Shown in pieces: positions 9,276-18,360 of a DNA stretch of 62,331 nt (positions within the stretch are counted from its first letter, which is position 1; the number at the start of each line of letters is the position of its first letter). A program made the translations under genes and the position numbers. Source of the DNA: an uncultured Clostridium sp. (GTDB lineage: Bacteria; Bacillota; Clostridia; Clostridiales; Clostridiaceae); the NCBI RefSeq assembly GCF_900769625.1, contig NZ_CAAGHK010000012.1:1-62331 (forward strand). Reading direction: 5' to 3'. The notes below the pieces were generated by a model, which saw only the letters and a list, made by a program, of their open reading frames with translations, had not been told where the DNA came from and did no database searches.

Positions 9276-10082
9276 TTAATCCAATTCATCATCTAAATCG
9301 TCATTAGAAGATGATGCAGCAGCTTGAGTTAAAGGTGCTGACTGATTGAATTTTGGACTTAATTGAATATAGATTACAGCTGATACAAAACCGATTATAC
9401 CTAAAGAAACTAAGTTTAATTGTGAAATTGTAGCTACAACAAAACCTAAGAAGAAGAAAGGCATTAAGTGCTTTGCTTCCATCATGTTAATAACCATTGC
9501 ATAACCAACAACTACTACAACACCACCACCAACTTGTAAACCTCTAGTGATAAATTCAGGAATAGCAGCTAACATATTTTGTACAACATCTGTACCAACA
9601 AATATGGCAACGATTACTGCTGGGATAGATACACGTAGAGCTTGGATTAATAATGCACATATATGACATATATCAATTCCTTTAATATTTCCATCTTCGG
9701 CAAATTTATCAGCTTGATGTTGGAAAAATACAGTGATAGTTCTAGCAAGGATAGTTAATACCTGACCTGCAGCAGCTATTGGAATAGCAATTGCGATACC
9801 AGCGCTAACATCCTGTTTACCAGCAATTACGATAATAGTTGAAATAATACTTGCAAGAGCAGCATCGGGAGCCATTGCAGCACCTATGTTCATCCAGCCT
9901 AAAGCCATCATTTCAAGAGTACCACCAATGATAATACCTGTTTTTAAGTCTCCTAAGATAAGTCCAACTAACGTACATGCGATTAATGGTCTATGTGTCT
10001 GAAATTCATCAAGAACACTTCCCATACCAGCAATACAAGCAACTAAAAAGATTAGAATAATTTGTAATGCATTAATTGCCAT
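9276..10082 (-). CDS. manY: PTS mannose-family transporter subunit IIC
   Basis: Polytopic membrane IIC component, 268 aa. It shows ALQIILIFLVACIAGMGSVLDEFQ at the N terminus and the repeated glycine-rich GTLEMMALGWMNIGAAMAPDAALAS stretch typical of ManY/LevF/AgaC, and has a short acidic C-terminal tail (SSNDDLDDELD). A preceding gap of about 150 bp separates it from the IIB gene; no terminator is evident there, so read-through within one operon is expected. Confidence 0.94.
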   Translation of the reverse strand: MAINALQIILIFLVACIAGMGSVLDEFQTHRPLIACTLVGLILGDLKTGIIIGGTLEMMALGWMNIGAAMAPDAALASIISTIIVIAGKQDVSAGIAIAIPIAAAGQVLTILARTITVFFQHQADKFAEDGNIKGIDICHICALLIQALRVSIPAVIVAIFVGTDVVQNMLAAIPEFITRGLQVGGGVVVVVGYAMVINMMEAKHLMPFFFLGFVVATISQLNLVSLGIIGFVSAVIYIQLSPKFNQSAPLTQAAASSSNDDLDDELD

Positions 10083-10234
10083 AATAATTCCCCCTTATTA
10101 TTAAAAATATATAAACTAATACTTAATGTAATATTAAACAGTATTTAATCTGATACGGTGTAAAATAAAAATAAGTTCTGAAATTAAGAATTAAATTTAA
10201 ATACTATTAGGTTTACATTAAATTTAGCTTAATT

Positions 10235-10717
10235 CTACATTTTTTCGATTAATGGCATTATATCTACTTTTGAATCTGAGGCTACTTTTCTGATTTCAAG
10301 CTCAATATTTTTAGCATGTAGATCCTTAAATGCCTTTATATCTTCATCGTTTACTGAAATAGCACTTGTTAGCTGAGTTTTACCTTCTTTAAATGACATA
10401 CCTCCGATATTTACATTTTTGATATCGATACCAGCTTCAACTAATTTAAGAACATCTGTGGGATTTGTGAAAAGTAGTAGTACAATATCATCAGCATATT
10501 TAGGATTGTTGATAACCCTGACAGCTTTATCAATTGAAACAACATGAGATTTTACTCCTGGAGGAGCAACTTGAGTTAATAAAGTTTTTCTGATTTCATC
10601 ATTTGCTACATCATCATTACAAACGATGATTCTCTGGCAGTTAGTTTCTTTTGACCATATTGTAGCAACTTGTCCGTGTATTAATCTATCATCAATTCTT
10701 GCTAATGCGATTTTCAT
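10235..10717 (-). CDS. PTS mannose-family subunit IIB
   Basis: Cytoplasmic phosphocarrier of 160 aa. The phosphorylated histidine is H15 in RIDDRLIHGQVATIW, the diagnostic motif of mannose-family IIB. It accepts phosphate from the separate IIA and passes it to the sugar at IIC-IID. Its start codon shares one base with the IIA stop (10717), implying translational coupling. Confidence 0.95.
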   Translation of the reverse strand: MKIALARIDDRLIHGQVATIWSKETNCQRIIVCNDDVANDEIRKTLLTQVAPPGVKSHVVSIDKAVRVINNPKYADDIVLLLFTNPTDVLKLVEAGIDIKNVNIGGMSFKEGKTQLTSAISVNDEDIKAFKDLHAKNIELEIRKVASDSKVDIMPLIEKM

Positions 10718-11139
10718 TATAATTCATCCTCCTCTGAATTGTCCGAAGACACTTTTAATAATTTTTTTATAGAATTTTTACCAGAATTTTCAGCTACTGA
10801 TACAAGATCTTCTAATGTTGAAAATTCTCTGGAACCAAATACTTCAAGAAGCATTGGCAAGTTTACTCCCGTCACTATTTCCATATCTGGATTTTTTACT
10901 GCAATAATACTTGCAGCATTAAATGGACTGCCTCCAAATAAATCAACCATAAACAAAATACCATCTTTACAGTCTAATTTATTTATTGCGTTATTATATT
11001 TTTCTAATAGCTCATCTATACCTTCTCCAGGCTTAAATGTAACAGTAGCTACGTTTGATTGAGAACCAAAAACCATTTCTGAAGATTTTAAAAGCTCTTC
11101 AGAGAACATTCCGTGAGAACCTATAACTAGTGCAATCAT
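10717..11139 (-). CDS. PTS mannose-family subunit IIA
   Basis: Cytoplasmic phosphocarrier of 140 aa, first gene of the operon. The phospho-histidine is H9 in ALVIGSHGMFSEELLKS; a second family motif is MVDLFGGSPFNAA. IIA and IIB are separate proteins here rather than the fused ManX of E. coli. A sigma-54 promoter lies about 45 bp upstream. Confidence 0.94.
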   Translation of the reverse strand: MIALVIGSHGMFSEELLKSSEMVFGSQSNVATVTFKPGEGIDELLEKYNNAINKLDCKDGILFMVDLFGGSPFNAASIIAVKNPDMEIVTGVNLPMLLEVFGSREFSTLEDLVSVAENSGKNSIKKLLKVSSDNSEEDEL

Positions 11140-11182
11140 TACTACATCATCCTTTCAATAATTCTTTTATACTTATTTATAG

Positions 11183-11198
11183 AGCAATTACTATGCCA
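11183..11198 (-). promoter_or_regulatory. Sigma-54 (-24/-12) promoter of the mannose PTS operon
   Basis: Read on the minus strand the sequence is TGGCAT-AGTAA-TTGCT, a close match to the RpoN consensus TGGCAC-N5-TTGCW with the invariant GG and GC in register. It lies about 45-60 bp before the IIA start. A LevR-type activator gene lies next door. Confidence 0.88.
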
Positions 11199-11200
11199 AG

Positions 11201-11285
11201 AAAGTGTATTAAAATTTCTAAAATTCATAAATACGGGCTTTGATAGAGAAAAATAAATTTTAAATATATTTGTTTAATACACTTT
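11201..11285 (-). promoter_or_regulatory. Upstream activator sites for the LevR-type regulator
   Basis: Two perfect 13-bp copies in opposite orientation, AAAGTGTATTAAA at 11201-11213 and TTTAATACACTTT at 11273-11285, flank a 59-bp spacer directly upstream of the sigma-54 promoter. A weaker half-site (GATACACTAA) lies near 11360. Position and symmetry suit enhancer sites bound by the activator; the assignment is inference. Confidence 0.6.
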
Positions 11286-11374
11286 TTAAATGAAATAATA
11301 CTGTTTCTTACATAAAGGATATACTTTTTAATCTAAAAACTGATTTATAATTAATATTTTGATACACTAAGTTT

Positions 11375-14164
11375 TTAATACTCTTGTATGATATCAACCA
11401 TAAAGTATATTTCATCATCAGTTAATGATATTGAAAGCGAATTTTTAAGTATTTTGTTAGCTTTTTTTAGTGCAGCTAAGCGTTCTGGATTTAGTGTATC
11501 AATAGATTCTTTAAAGATTAGTCCATCTTTTAGAGTCATTCGTTCTATAGCATATGCTACATGAAGCATTATTCTAAGCTTCATTGAATTTTCATACTTA
11601 GTATCAAGAGAAGCTTCTAAGGTTGATACAAACTTTTCAAGAAGGCAGTAAATTTTATCGGGATTTAAGAAAGTTAATGTTTCTTTTAATGTCTGTTTGC
11701 ATAAAGTTTTAAGAACAATTTCTTTATCTTTTAAATTAGTATCAGAGTATGGAATTCCTTCTATCAGATTTCTTAATATCTTTTCTCCAGTGCCATTAAT
11801 TAGTTTTTCTATTGATATAAATGGAATGCCCATATTGGGATTTTTGATTCCAACCAATGAGATAATTTTTTTATTTTTTGAAATCTGAGTTATTGATTTA
11901 TCTAAATTTTTTAAGCTAATGGGAATTACTTTAATATTATTTTTTGAAGAATCCTGTATAATATTTTCAACAAGATCTTTTAATTTTATGGCAGTACCAT
12001 TGCCAGTTGAGCAGATAGTGATAATAACATCATCAGTATCATTGGCAGCTGTATTAATTGATTCTGTATTGTATCCTCTGAAGTCAGTTAATAAGTATGA
12101 ATATACAGAAAGCAGGTCGTTATCAAATAAAGAACATTTTCGTGCGGCTTCCAGTACAAGGGGAGTTGAAACCATATCAATACTTTTAGTTAATATATTA
12201 GTATTTTGAGTTATCACATCTGCAAACCCATTGAGTGATCCCATATCAACTAAAAGCAGACATCCTTTACCTTCATTAACTAATTTCACTTTTTCAGTTA
12301 CATTTTCAAGCATCTCGGCAGGAGATTTTTCAAGGGGCATGTCAGCAGCAACTATATTGTCAGTATCAAATAATTTTTTAGCGACAGCAACCATGCTGGA
12401 AGCAGTGCTTGTACCATGAGCTGCTACGACTATTCCCACTCTTTGAGATGAGGTTTCATTTATAGATGACAGCAGTAAAGCAATATAGCTTATTTCAACT
12501 ATCGGAATTGTTATTTTAAATTTTGATTCAATAAGTGAATGAATTTTTTTAGCAACTTTATATTCGCTTGAGTTTACAGATAAATCTAAGTCAATATCAT
12601 CAGAAAAAGAAGTAGATTTATTTTTGATTCTATTAATAAGTGAACTCAAATGAAGACTCATAGCATAAATAAATTTTTCATTTAACTTTCTAGAGAGTTC
12701 TTTTTCGGCTATTTTACGTATTTCCTCAGAAAAATCAACAATAGATTTGTCAACAATTTTCAGTAATCCATCTCTGGTATGTGAATCTCCTTTAAATCTG
12801 TCATAGAACTGCTTTAAATGAAGGTTTATATCTGTAGTAATAAAGTTTTTTATATCTTCATCATTCATTCCTTGTTCCTGAAGTGCTGAACTTTTATCTT
12901 TTATTATGTCATATATATTGAAGGACGGTTCATATGAATCTGTTTCAATATACGTTCTAGTATCAGTAGGATTGATAGTAAGATAATTAGGAATTATGTT
13001 CCAGGCATCATTGTTATTCACATGGTTAGCAAAATGAACTATTCCGTTTTTAATGTTAGATGGAAGGATATTTAAAGTAATGTCTAATATATCATTAGAG
13101 TTTATTGCATTTAAAAATCCCTTTGCACATGCAAGTTGAATATTTGATTTAAGCTGTCCTACATTTCCGTAGGAGGTACTCCCTATTAATGCACGAATGG
13201 CTTCTGAAGAAATTTTAATTGGCTTGTTTACTCTCTGAGCTTCTTTAGCAATTAAAAACTTAGTGAGTTTAAACTGATCTTCCAATTGACGTTCATTAAA
13301 ACTTGGTATGGCTATTGTTATAGGAATTCTTCTTATAAAAGTATTCAAAAGAGAAGAGGATGGATCTTCTGTTGTTGCACCTATTAATAAAACATTAGCC
13401 TTACGTTTTCTTTCAGTTTCACCAAGTTTGTTATATGTACCTGTATCCATGAAATAAAATACCATTTCCTGACCTTCTGGTGGAAGCCTGTGGATTTCAT
13501 CAAGAAATAATATTCCACCATCTGCTTTTGCAACAATACCATCAGTTTCTTTTTCTGCACTTGTAAAGGCACCTTTTATGTGTCCAAAAATATGAGATAA
13601 AAGGAGTTGAGGTGTATTGGCATAATCAGCACAGTTGAATATTACAAATGGTGCATCTGAATCAAGTTTCTTTATATACTGTGCATATTGATACATTATA
13701 TTTGCGAAAAGACTTTTACCAACTCCAGTACTTCCAATAATTAAAGTATGAAGACCGTTTGGCGGATACATGAGAGCAGCTTTCGCCTGCTCAATCTGAT
13801 TTTTAAGGCTTGTATCATATCCGATAAGATAGCTGAAAGGAGAGGGATCTTTGCTTATAAATAATTCCTGACCACATAAAATAGTATTTATATCGTTAAT
13901 TTCATCAATGTTGTCAGGGAGATTTATGTTTAAAATATCCTGGAACAATTCTCTGTCAAAGTATAATACTGGTCTGTTTTTTAGTTTTATTATTTTTTTA
14001 TCACGACAAAGAATATTTAATTCTTTAGAGACGTTATTTCTTAATATGTTTAATTCATCTCCAATTTCCTGAGCACTGAAACCTTTAGTATTAATAAGTG
14101 TATTTCTATCAAAGTTTTTTGATTTTTCAAGAATATAATTATATATTTTATCGATACGCTTCAT
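11375..14164 (-). CDS. LevR/ManR-type sigma-54-dependent PTS regulator
   Basis: A 929-aa transcription activator. In order: an N-terminal winged-helix-like DNA-binding part (about 1-75), an AAA+ domain with Walker A GSTGVGKS at 144-151 and Walker B GGILFLDEIHR near 216-226, PRD1 (about 450-550), an EIIA-mannose-like domain (GIVVAAHGTSTASSM), an EIIB-like domain (ITICSTGNGTA) and a C-terminal PRD2 (MKLRIMLHVAYAIERM). PTS components phosphorylate such proteins to tie activation to sugar supply. The sigma-54 contact loop reads GAFTSA (198-203) rather than GAFTGA. The gene is upstream of, and co-oriented with, the operon it presumably controls. Confidence 0.95.
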   Translation of the reverse strand: MKRIDKIYNYILEKSKNFDRNTLINTKGFSAQEIGDELNILRNNVSKELNILCRDKKIIKLKNRPVLYFDRELFQDILNINLPDNIDEINDINTILCGQELFISKDPSPFSYLIGYDTSLKNQIEQAKAALMYPPNGLHTLIIGSTGVGKSLFANIMYQYAQYIKKLDSDAPFVIFNCADYANTPQLLLSHIFGHIKGAFTSAEKETDGIVAKADGGILFLDEIHRLPPEGQEMVFYFMDTGTYNKLGETERKRKANVLLIGATTEDPSSSLLNTFIRRIPITIAIPSFNERQLEDQFKLTKFLIAKEAQRVNKPIKISSEAIRALIGSTSYGNVGQLKSNIQLACAKGFLNAINSNDILDITLNILPSNIKNGIVHFANHVNNNDAWNIIPNYLTINPTDTRTYIETDSYEPSFNIYDIIKDKSSALQEQGMNDEDIKNFITTDINLHLKQFYDRFKGDSHTRDGLLKIVDKSIVDFSEEIRKIAEKELSRKLNEKFIYAMSLHLSSLINRIKNKSTSFSDDIDLDLSVNSSEYKVAKKIHSLIESKFKITIPIVEISYIALLLSSINETSSQRVGIVVAAHGTSTASSMVAVAKKLFDTDNIVAADMPLEKSPAEMLENVTEKVKLVNEGKGCLLLVDMGSLNGFADVITQNTNILTKSIDMVSTPLVLEAARKCSLFDNDLLSVYSYLLTDFRGYNTESINTAANDTDDVIITICSTGNGTAIKLKDLVENIIQDSSKNNIKVIPISLKNLDKSITQISKNKKIISLVGIKNPNMGIPFISIEKLINGTGEKILRNLIEGIPYSDTNLKDKEIVLKTLCKQTLKETLTFLNPDKIYCLLEKFVSTLEASLDTKYENSMKLRIMLHVAYAIERMTLKDGLIFKESIDTLNPERLAALKKANKILKNSLSISLTDDEIYFMVDIIQEY

Positions 14165-14224
14165 AATATATCACCACCTATAATTACTATTTTAATCTTT
14201 ATAAGTAATTTGGGCAATGAAATA

Positions 14225-14237
14225 TTAATACACTTTA
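14225..14237. promoter_or_regulatory. Extra copy of the activator half-site near the levR-like gene
   Basis: ATTAATACACTTT matches 12 of 13 bases of the element at 11273-11285. It lies 61 bp upstream of the regulator start, suggesting autoregulation or control of the divergent small heat-shock-like gene. Confidence 0.45.
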
Positions 14238-14339
14238 CGTATGAAGAGAAGCAGAAGAGCATTAAAATTTACAATACTTTATTAACAATTTAATTGATAA
14301 ATAAATACTATATATAATAAAGGCAATAAGGAGGGTATT

Positions 14340-15014
14340 ATGTTTGGAATGTTCCCTTTTGGACGAGGTAATATGGTTTCATTTACTAGTTTCACAAGTT
14401 TTACAAGTACTAAAAATGGAATGAATGGATTTAATATAACTAATGGATATAGTGGATATTATGACCCAAATCAAATTGATAATTATTATTCAGATATGAA
14501 TAATTTAAATGGAATAGGATTGCTAAATCAGATACAGAATGCATTTAATACTGTATTGAATAATGTAGATTTTGAACAGCTTGCACAACAATATTTTAAT
14601 GCTATTTCAGATGGGGCAAGACAAAATACAATAGAGAATACCTGTGATTTTGTTGCTTTAGAACGAAGTAATGATATGTACACATTAAGGATAGATTTAA
14701 AAGGAATAGATTTAAGAGAACTGAGTATAAAATATGATCCTGGAAGTCTGGATATAAATCTTTATAGAACAGAATATGATAATAATTCTTATAATTATAG
14801 AGGATACACAAATAATATAATAAAGAAAAAATATAATACCAGTTTTGATAATATTGAAGAAATAGATACAGATAGAGTATTAAAGTCTATTGATAATGGA
14901 GTACTAATAATGAAAATGCCTAAAAAATATAGTCTGGATAGTAAATCTAAAATTGTGGATGTTGAAAATTATACAGTAGATGGTGAAAATAAAACATCTA
15001 TTAAGAAAATGTAG
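14340..15014 (+). CDS. Hsp20/alpha-crystallin-like protein
   Basis: A 224-aa protein. Residues about 1-95 are low-complexity, rich in Asn, Ser, Thr, Tyr and Gly (FTSFTSFTSTKNGMNGFN). Residues about 105-205 look like an alpha-crystallin beta-sandwich: NDMYTLRIDLKGIDLRELSIKYD, then a terminal VLIMKMPK strand. Small heat-shock proteins hold unfolding clients; in spore formers similar proteins also occur in coats. The match is moderate and the function is not certain. AAGGAGGG precedes the ATG; it diverges from the LevR-type gene. Confidence 0.65.
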   Translation: MFGMFPFGRGNMVSFTSFTSFTSTKNGMNGFNITNGYSGYYDPNQIDNYYSDMNNLNGIGLLNQIQNAFNTVLNNVDFEQLAQQYFNAISDGARQNTIENTCDFVALERSNDMYTLRIDLKGIDLRELSIKYDPGSLDINLYRTEYDNNSYNYRGYTNNIIKKKYNTSFDNIEEIDTDRVLKSIDNGVLIMKMPKKYSLDSKSKIVDVENYTVDGENKTSIKKM

Positions 15015-15147
15015 ATAAAGTTAGATAAATCTGTGGATTATTTTTTTATGAATGTGGATAATTTTTTGTTTTTAAATAATTTCTGCAATTCCCCCTGGGG
15101 TTATACAAACACAGATTGATATTTTTCCCTAGGGTACATATCAGTTT

Positions 15148-15195
15148 AGAATTGAAAGTTGAGAGTTTCAGATGAAATTACTGCGTAATTTTTTT
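15148..15195. repeat. Dispersed hairpin repeat, copy 1
   Basis: The core GATGAAATTACTGCGTAATT folds as AAATTAC-TGC-GTAATTT. It shares layout with copies at 20830, 49511 and 60466: an AATTG-rich lead, then GAAAT-N-TGC-N-ATTTC. Confidence 0.55.
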
Positions 15196-15200
15196 AATTA

Positions 15201-15239
15201 AAAAAGGGAATTACTAATAATATTTTTAATAGTAATTCT
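15201..15239 (-). terminator. Terminator of the DEAD-box helicase gene
   Basis: Stem GAATTACTA / TAGTAATTC; on the minus strand it is followed by CCTTTTTTAATT. It lies 16 bp beyond the helicase stop. Confidence 0.8.
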
Positions 15240-15254
15240 CCATAAATATTTTAA

Positions 15255-16829
15255 TTATTTTTTACGTCTGTTAGCAACTTCAACATTAACCTTTTTCTTG
15301 TTAATCTTTCCGCCTGGACACTTATCTAATATCTTCTTAGATACGCTTTCATCAACAGTTACAAATGAGAAGTTTTCCATAAGATCTATCTGACCTATTG
15401 TTGAAGCATTAACTCTTGTTCTATCCTTAATGTAGTTGATTAAAACTTTAGGAGTTAATCCATCTCTCTTACCCACTGAGAAGAATAAACGAACATCTTC
15501 TTTTTTAGGTGCTTCTAATTTATTAGAGCTATAATCAAATACACTTTCGTTATCGTATTTAATTTTCATTAATGCAGCAACTACTGATAATGGATCATTG
15601 TTTTCTACTAATTCAATAGCATTTGGCATGAATTTAGCAAGTTCTCCAGCTTCGATAGTTTCTTTAACTTCTTTTATTATGTCATTAAACTTTTTGTTTT
15701 TGATTTGTTCAGCAGTTGGAACTGGCTTTTGAGTTATAGCACTCTTAGTAGCTTTTTGGATTTGCTTAAGCATTGAGAAATCCTTAGGAGTTACTAATGA
15801 ATAAGCAGTACCTTCTCTGTTAGCTCTACCTGTTCTACCGATTCTGTGTACATATGATTCAACATCTTGTGGTAAGTCATAGTTAAATACGTGAGTAACA
15901 CCGTCAACGTCAATACCTCTAGCAGCAACGTCTGTAGCTATTAATAGATTTAATGTACCTTCTTTAAACTTATTTAAAGTAGTTAATCTGTGAGCCTGTG
16001 TCATATCACCGTGCATACCTTCAACCATGTAGCCTTTTGATTGTAATTCTTGAACTAATTCATCAACGCCTCTCTTAGTTCTACAGAATATTATAGCTGA
16101 ATTCGGGTTATCTAGGTCTAGTAATCTGCAAAGTGCTTCTAATCTATGTTTGTTGTTGATCATGAAGTAGCTTTGTTCTATTTTTGATACTGTTAATGAA
16201 CTTTTCTTAACACTAACAAGCTTAGCGTCTGGCTTCATGTATCTCTTAGCAAGCTTTGCTATTGGTTCTGGCATAGTAGCTGAGAATAATAAAGTCTGTC
16301 TTTCTTCTGGTGTATGACTTAAAATTGATTCAATATCATCAATGAATCCCATATTAAGCATTTCATCAGCTTCATCTAAAACTAAGAATTCTACGTGTTC
16401 TAAATGTAAGCATTTTCTTTTTATAAGATCAAGCATTCTTCCAGGAGTACCAACAACTATATCTACACCTTTTCTTAGTGCTCTGATTTGTCTGTCTATT
16501 GAATCTCCACCATATACAGCTAGAATTTCAACTTTTTCATATTTAGAAAGTCTGTTCATTTCATCTTTAACTTGAACAGCAAGTTCTCTTGTTGGAGCTA
16601 AAATAAGGGCTTTTATTCCTTTTTTACTGCTCATTTTAGTTAAGATAGGCAAGCTGTAAGCAGCAGTTTTTCCAGTACCTGTTTGTGCCTGCCCAATAAG
16701 GTCAGCACCACTTAATGTTACAGGAATACTTTGTTCTTGAATTTGAGATGGTTTTGTAAAACCTAGGTCTGATATTGCGCGAACAATACTCTCCTTAAGA
16801 CCTAAAGTTGCAAATTGATTATCACTCAT
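15255..16829 (-). CDS. DEAD-box ATP-dependent RNA helicase
   Basis: A 524-aa cytoplasmic RNA helicase of the DeaD/CshA/DbpA type. Motif I AQTGTGKT is at 48-55, Ia PTRELA near 82, II DEAD near 152, III SAT near 184, and VI HRIGRTGRA near 330. The C-terminal 80 residues (VRLFFSVGKRDGLTPKVLINYI) form a DbpA-like RNA-binding domain, so 50S assembly or cold adaptation are likely roles. A basic NRRKK tail ends the protein. The upstream 5' leader is about 100 nt, from a promoter at 16932-16961. Confidence 0.95.
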   Translation of the reverse strand: MSDNQFATLGLKESIVRAISDLGFTKPSQIQEQSIPVTLSGADLIGQAQTGTGKTAAYSLPILTKMSSKKGIKALILAPTRELAVQVKDEMNRLSKYEKVEILAVYGGDSIDRQIRALRKGVDIVVGTPGRMLDLIKRKCLHLEHVEFLVLDEADEMLNMGFIDDIESILSHTPEERQTLLFSATMPEPIAKLAKRYMKPDAKLVSVKKSSLTVSKIEQSYFMINNKHRLEALCRLLDLDNPNSAIIFCRTKRGVDELVQELQSKGYMVEGMHGDMTQAHRLTTLNKFKEGTLNLLIATDVAARGIDVDGVTHVFNYDLPQDVESYVHRIGRTGRANREGTAYSLVTPKDFSMLKQIQKATKSAITQKPVPTAEQIKNKKFNDIIKEVKETIEAGELAKFMPNAIELVENNDPLSVVAALMKIKYDNESVFDYSSNKLEAPKKEDVRLFFSVGKRDGLTPKVLINYIKDRTRVNASTIGQIDLMENFSFVTVDESVSKKILDKCPGGKINKKKVNVEVANRRKK

Positions 16830-16931
16830 TAAATATCCTCGTTTCTTTATTTTTAAAATTGAAAAGTTTTATTTGAATAATTATTTATTAAAATCTTAAT
16901 TGTCATTTTTCGCATACAAGCAAATAAAATA

Positions 16932-16961
16932 ATTATAACAGAAATCAACAAAAGTTGTAAA
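16932..16961 (-). promoter_or_regulatory. Promoter of the DEAD-box helicase gene
   Basis: On the minus strand TTTACA and TATAAT lie 18 bp apart, giving a roughly 95-nt leader. The rest of the gap 16830-17166 shows only the terminator at 17077-17125. Confidence 0.65.
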
Positions 16962-17076
16962 GTTAAATTTAGTGGTACTTTACATTTTGTGTAAAACCAT
17001 ATCTTATTATATCGGAAATAATGAAAATAGTAATTAGGCGATTAAACCCATATTTATCTGGTATTTGTAAATAACT

Positions 17077-17125
17077 AAAAAAATCTTAGATTTTAAAATT
17101 TATATTTTTAATCTAAGATTTTTTT
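17077..17125. terminator. Bidirectional-looking terminator between plsC and the helicase
   Basis: A perfect 16-bp stem with A7 on one side and T7 on the other (core ATCTTAGATT / AATCTAAGAT). On the minus strand it lies downstream of plsC. Confidence 0.85.
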
Positions 17126-17166
17126 ATAGCAATTTATATATACAATTTTTTATTATTATGTGTCAA

Positions 17167-17877
17167 TTATAAATCTTTACTGATAATAGAACGGACAGTG
17201 TTATGAAGATTATCAGCTTCTTCTTTTGATAAAGAAGTAACATTGATTGGAGGATGAATTATGAGTCTTACCTCTGCCCCCTTAATCCAATTCTTATTAG
17301 CTTCAAGTAATTTATATGTTCCATCAATAGTTACAGGAACTATCTGTCTTTTTGATTTTGTAGCAAGCTTAAAGCTTCCGCCTTTAAATTCAGCAACGGA
17401 TCCACCTTTACTTCTTGTTCCTTCTGGGAAGATTACCATTGAATACCCGCTTTTTAAAAGTTTTGTTCCTTCAACAATAGCTTCCGCTGATTTTCTCAGG
17501 TTGCTTCTATCCATAAATATGCAGTTTATGTATCTCATCCATGTACTTATCATTGGCCATTTTTCAAGTTCCTTTTTAGCTATAAATCCTTTTGGAACAT
17601 CAATTGAGCTCATAATAAGAGGAATGTCAAAGTTACTTTGATGATTTGAAACAAATAGTACAGGTTCATTTTTTGGAAGGTTTTCTTCACCAATAACTGT
17701 AACTTTTGCACCTGATAATTTCATTACAAATTTTGCCCACTTGGTAGTAATTCTATGAATGTATTCTTCACGTTTTTTTAAATCGCCTTTTTTAGTTAAA
17801 CTATTTATTTTAAGTCTATATAAATTGGTAAATATTAAAGCCAGTATAATTCCTGGATAAAAAATAAAACTTCTCAT
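17167..17877 (-). CDS. plsC: 1-acyl-sn-glycerol-3-phosphate acyltransferase
   Basis: Membrane-bound enzyme of phosphatidic-acid synthesis, 236 aa. One N-terminal membrane segment (FIFYPGIILALIFTNLY) precedes the acyltransferase motif NHQSNFD at 78-84 (catalytic H79 and D84) and the substrate-binding FPEGTRS near 150. Length and motif order are normal. It is transcribed alone. Confidence 0.93.
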   Translation of the reverse strand: MRSFIFYPGIILALIFTNLYRLKINSLTKKGDLKKREEYIHRITTKWAKFVMKLSGAKVTVIGEENLPKNEPVLFVSNHQSNFDIPLIMSSIDVPKGFIAKKELEKWPMISTWMRYINCIFMDRSNLRKSAEAIVEGTKLLKSGYSMVIFPEGTRSKGGSVAEFKGGSFKLATKSKRQIVPVTIDGTYKLLEANKNWIKGAEVRLIIHPPINVTSLSKEEADNLHNTVRSIISKDL

Positions 17878-18360
17878 TATTAAAGTTACACATCCTTATA
17901 TTTTATTGTATTGCTAATATTCAGTATATTATAAAAGATTAACTTTTAAAAGCTTTTATATAGAGTAATAAGCTTATTCACCTAAAATTTAACAAAAAAA
18001 GCAGCCATGATTTATTTTATAGATTTCTATACAATCATATTTATTTAAATAGTTAAAATAATTAAAGTAATGTTCAGCTGGAGTATTAAATTATATATTG
18101 TGTCGGGTACGAATTCTTTATATAAAATTAAGGAATTAGGTATGTAATTTATAAGATTGATATTATAATATAGATATTAGGTTATAGTTATAAATGCATA
18201 AAAAGTGATATAAGTAATTGGATAGCGATCTTCAAGTTGTTTAAATTAAATATAAAGAAATTAATATACAGGTTCAGAAGAAAAAATTAGATGAAAATAA
18301 ATAAGTTTTATGTATTTTATATTCGAACTTAATAAAAAATAGATAGGTGAGATATGTGTA
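17878..18360. other. Gene-free stretch between plsC and the P-type ATPase gene
   Basis: No gene is seen on either strand. It should contain the divergent promoters of plsC and the ATPase gene, but none stands out. A short inverted sequence AAAGCTTTTA lies near 17947. Confidence 0.45.

Noticed and set aside
15070..15145. CCCCCTGGGG and CCCTAGGG palindromic patches after the Hsp20-like gene
   Set aside because: Too short and isolated to support a named element; no T run and no symmetrical partner.
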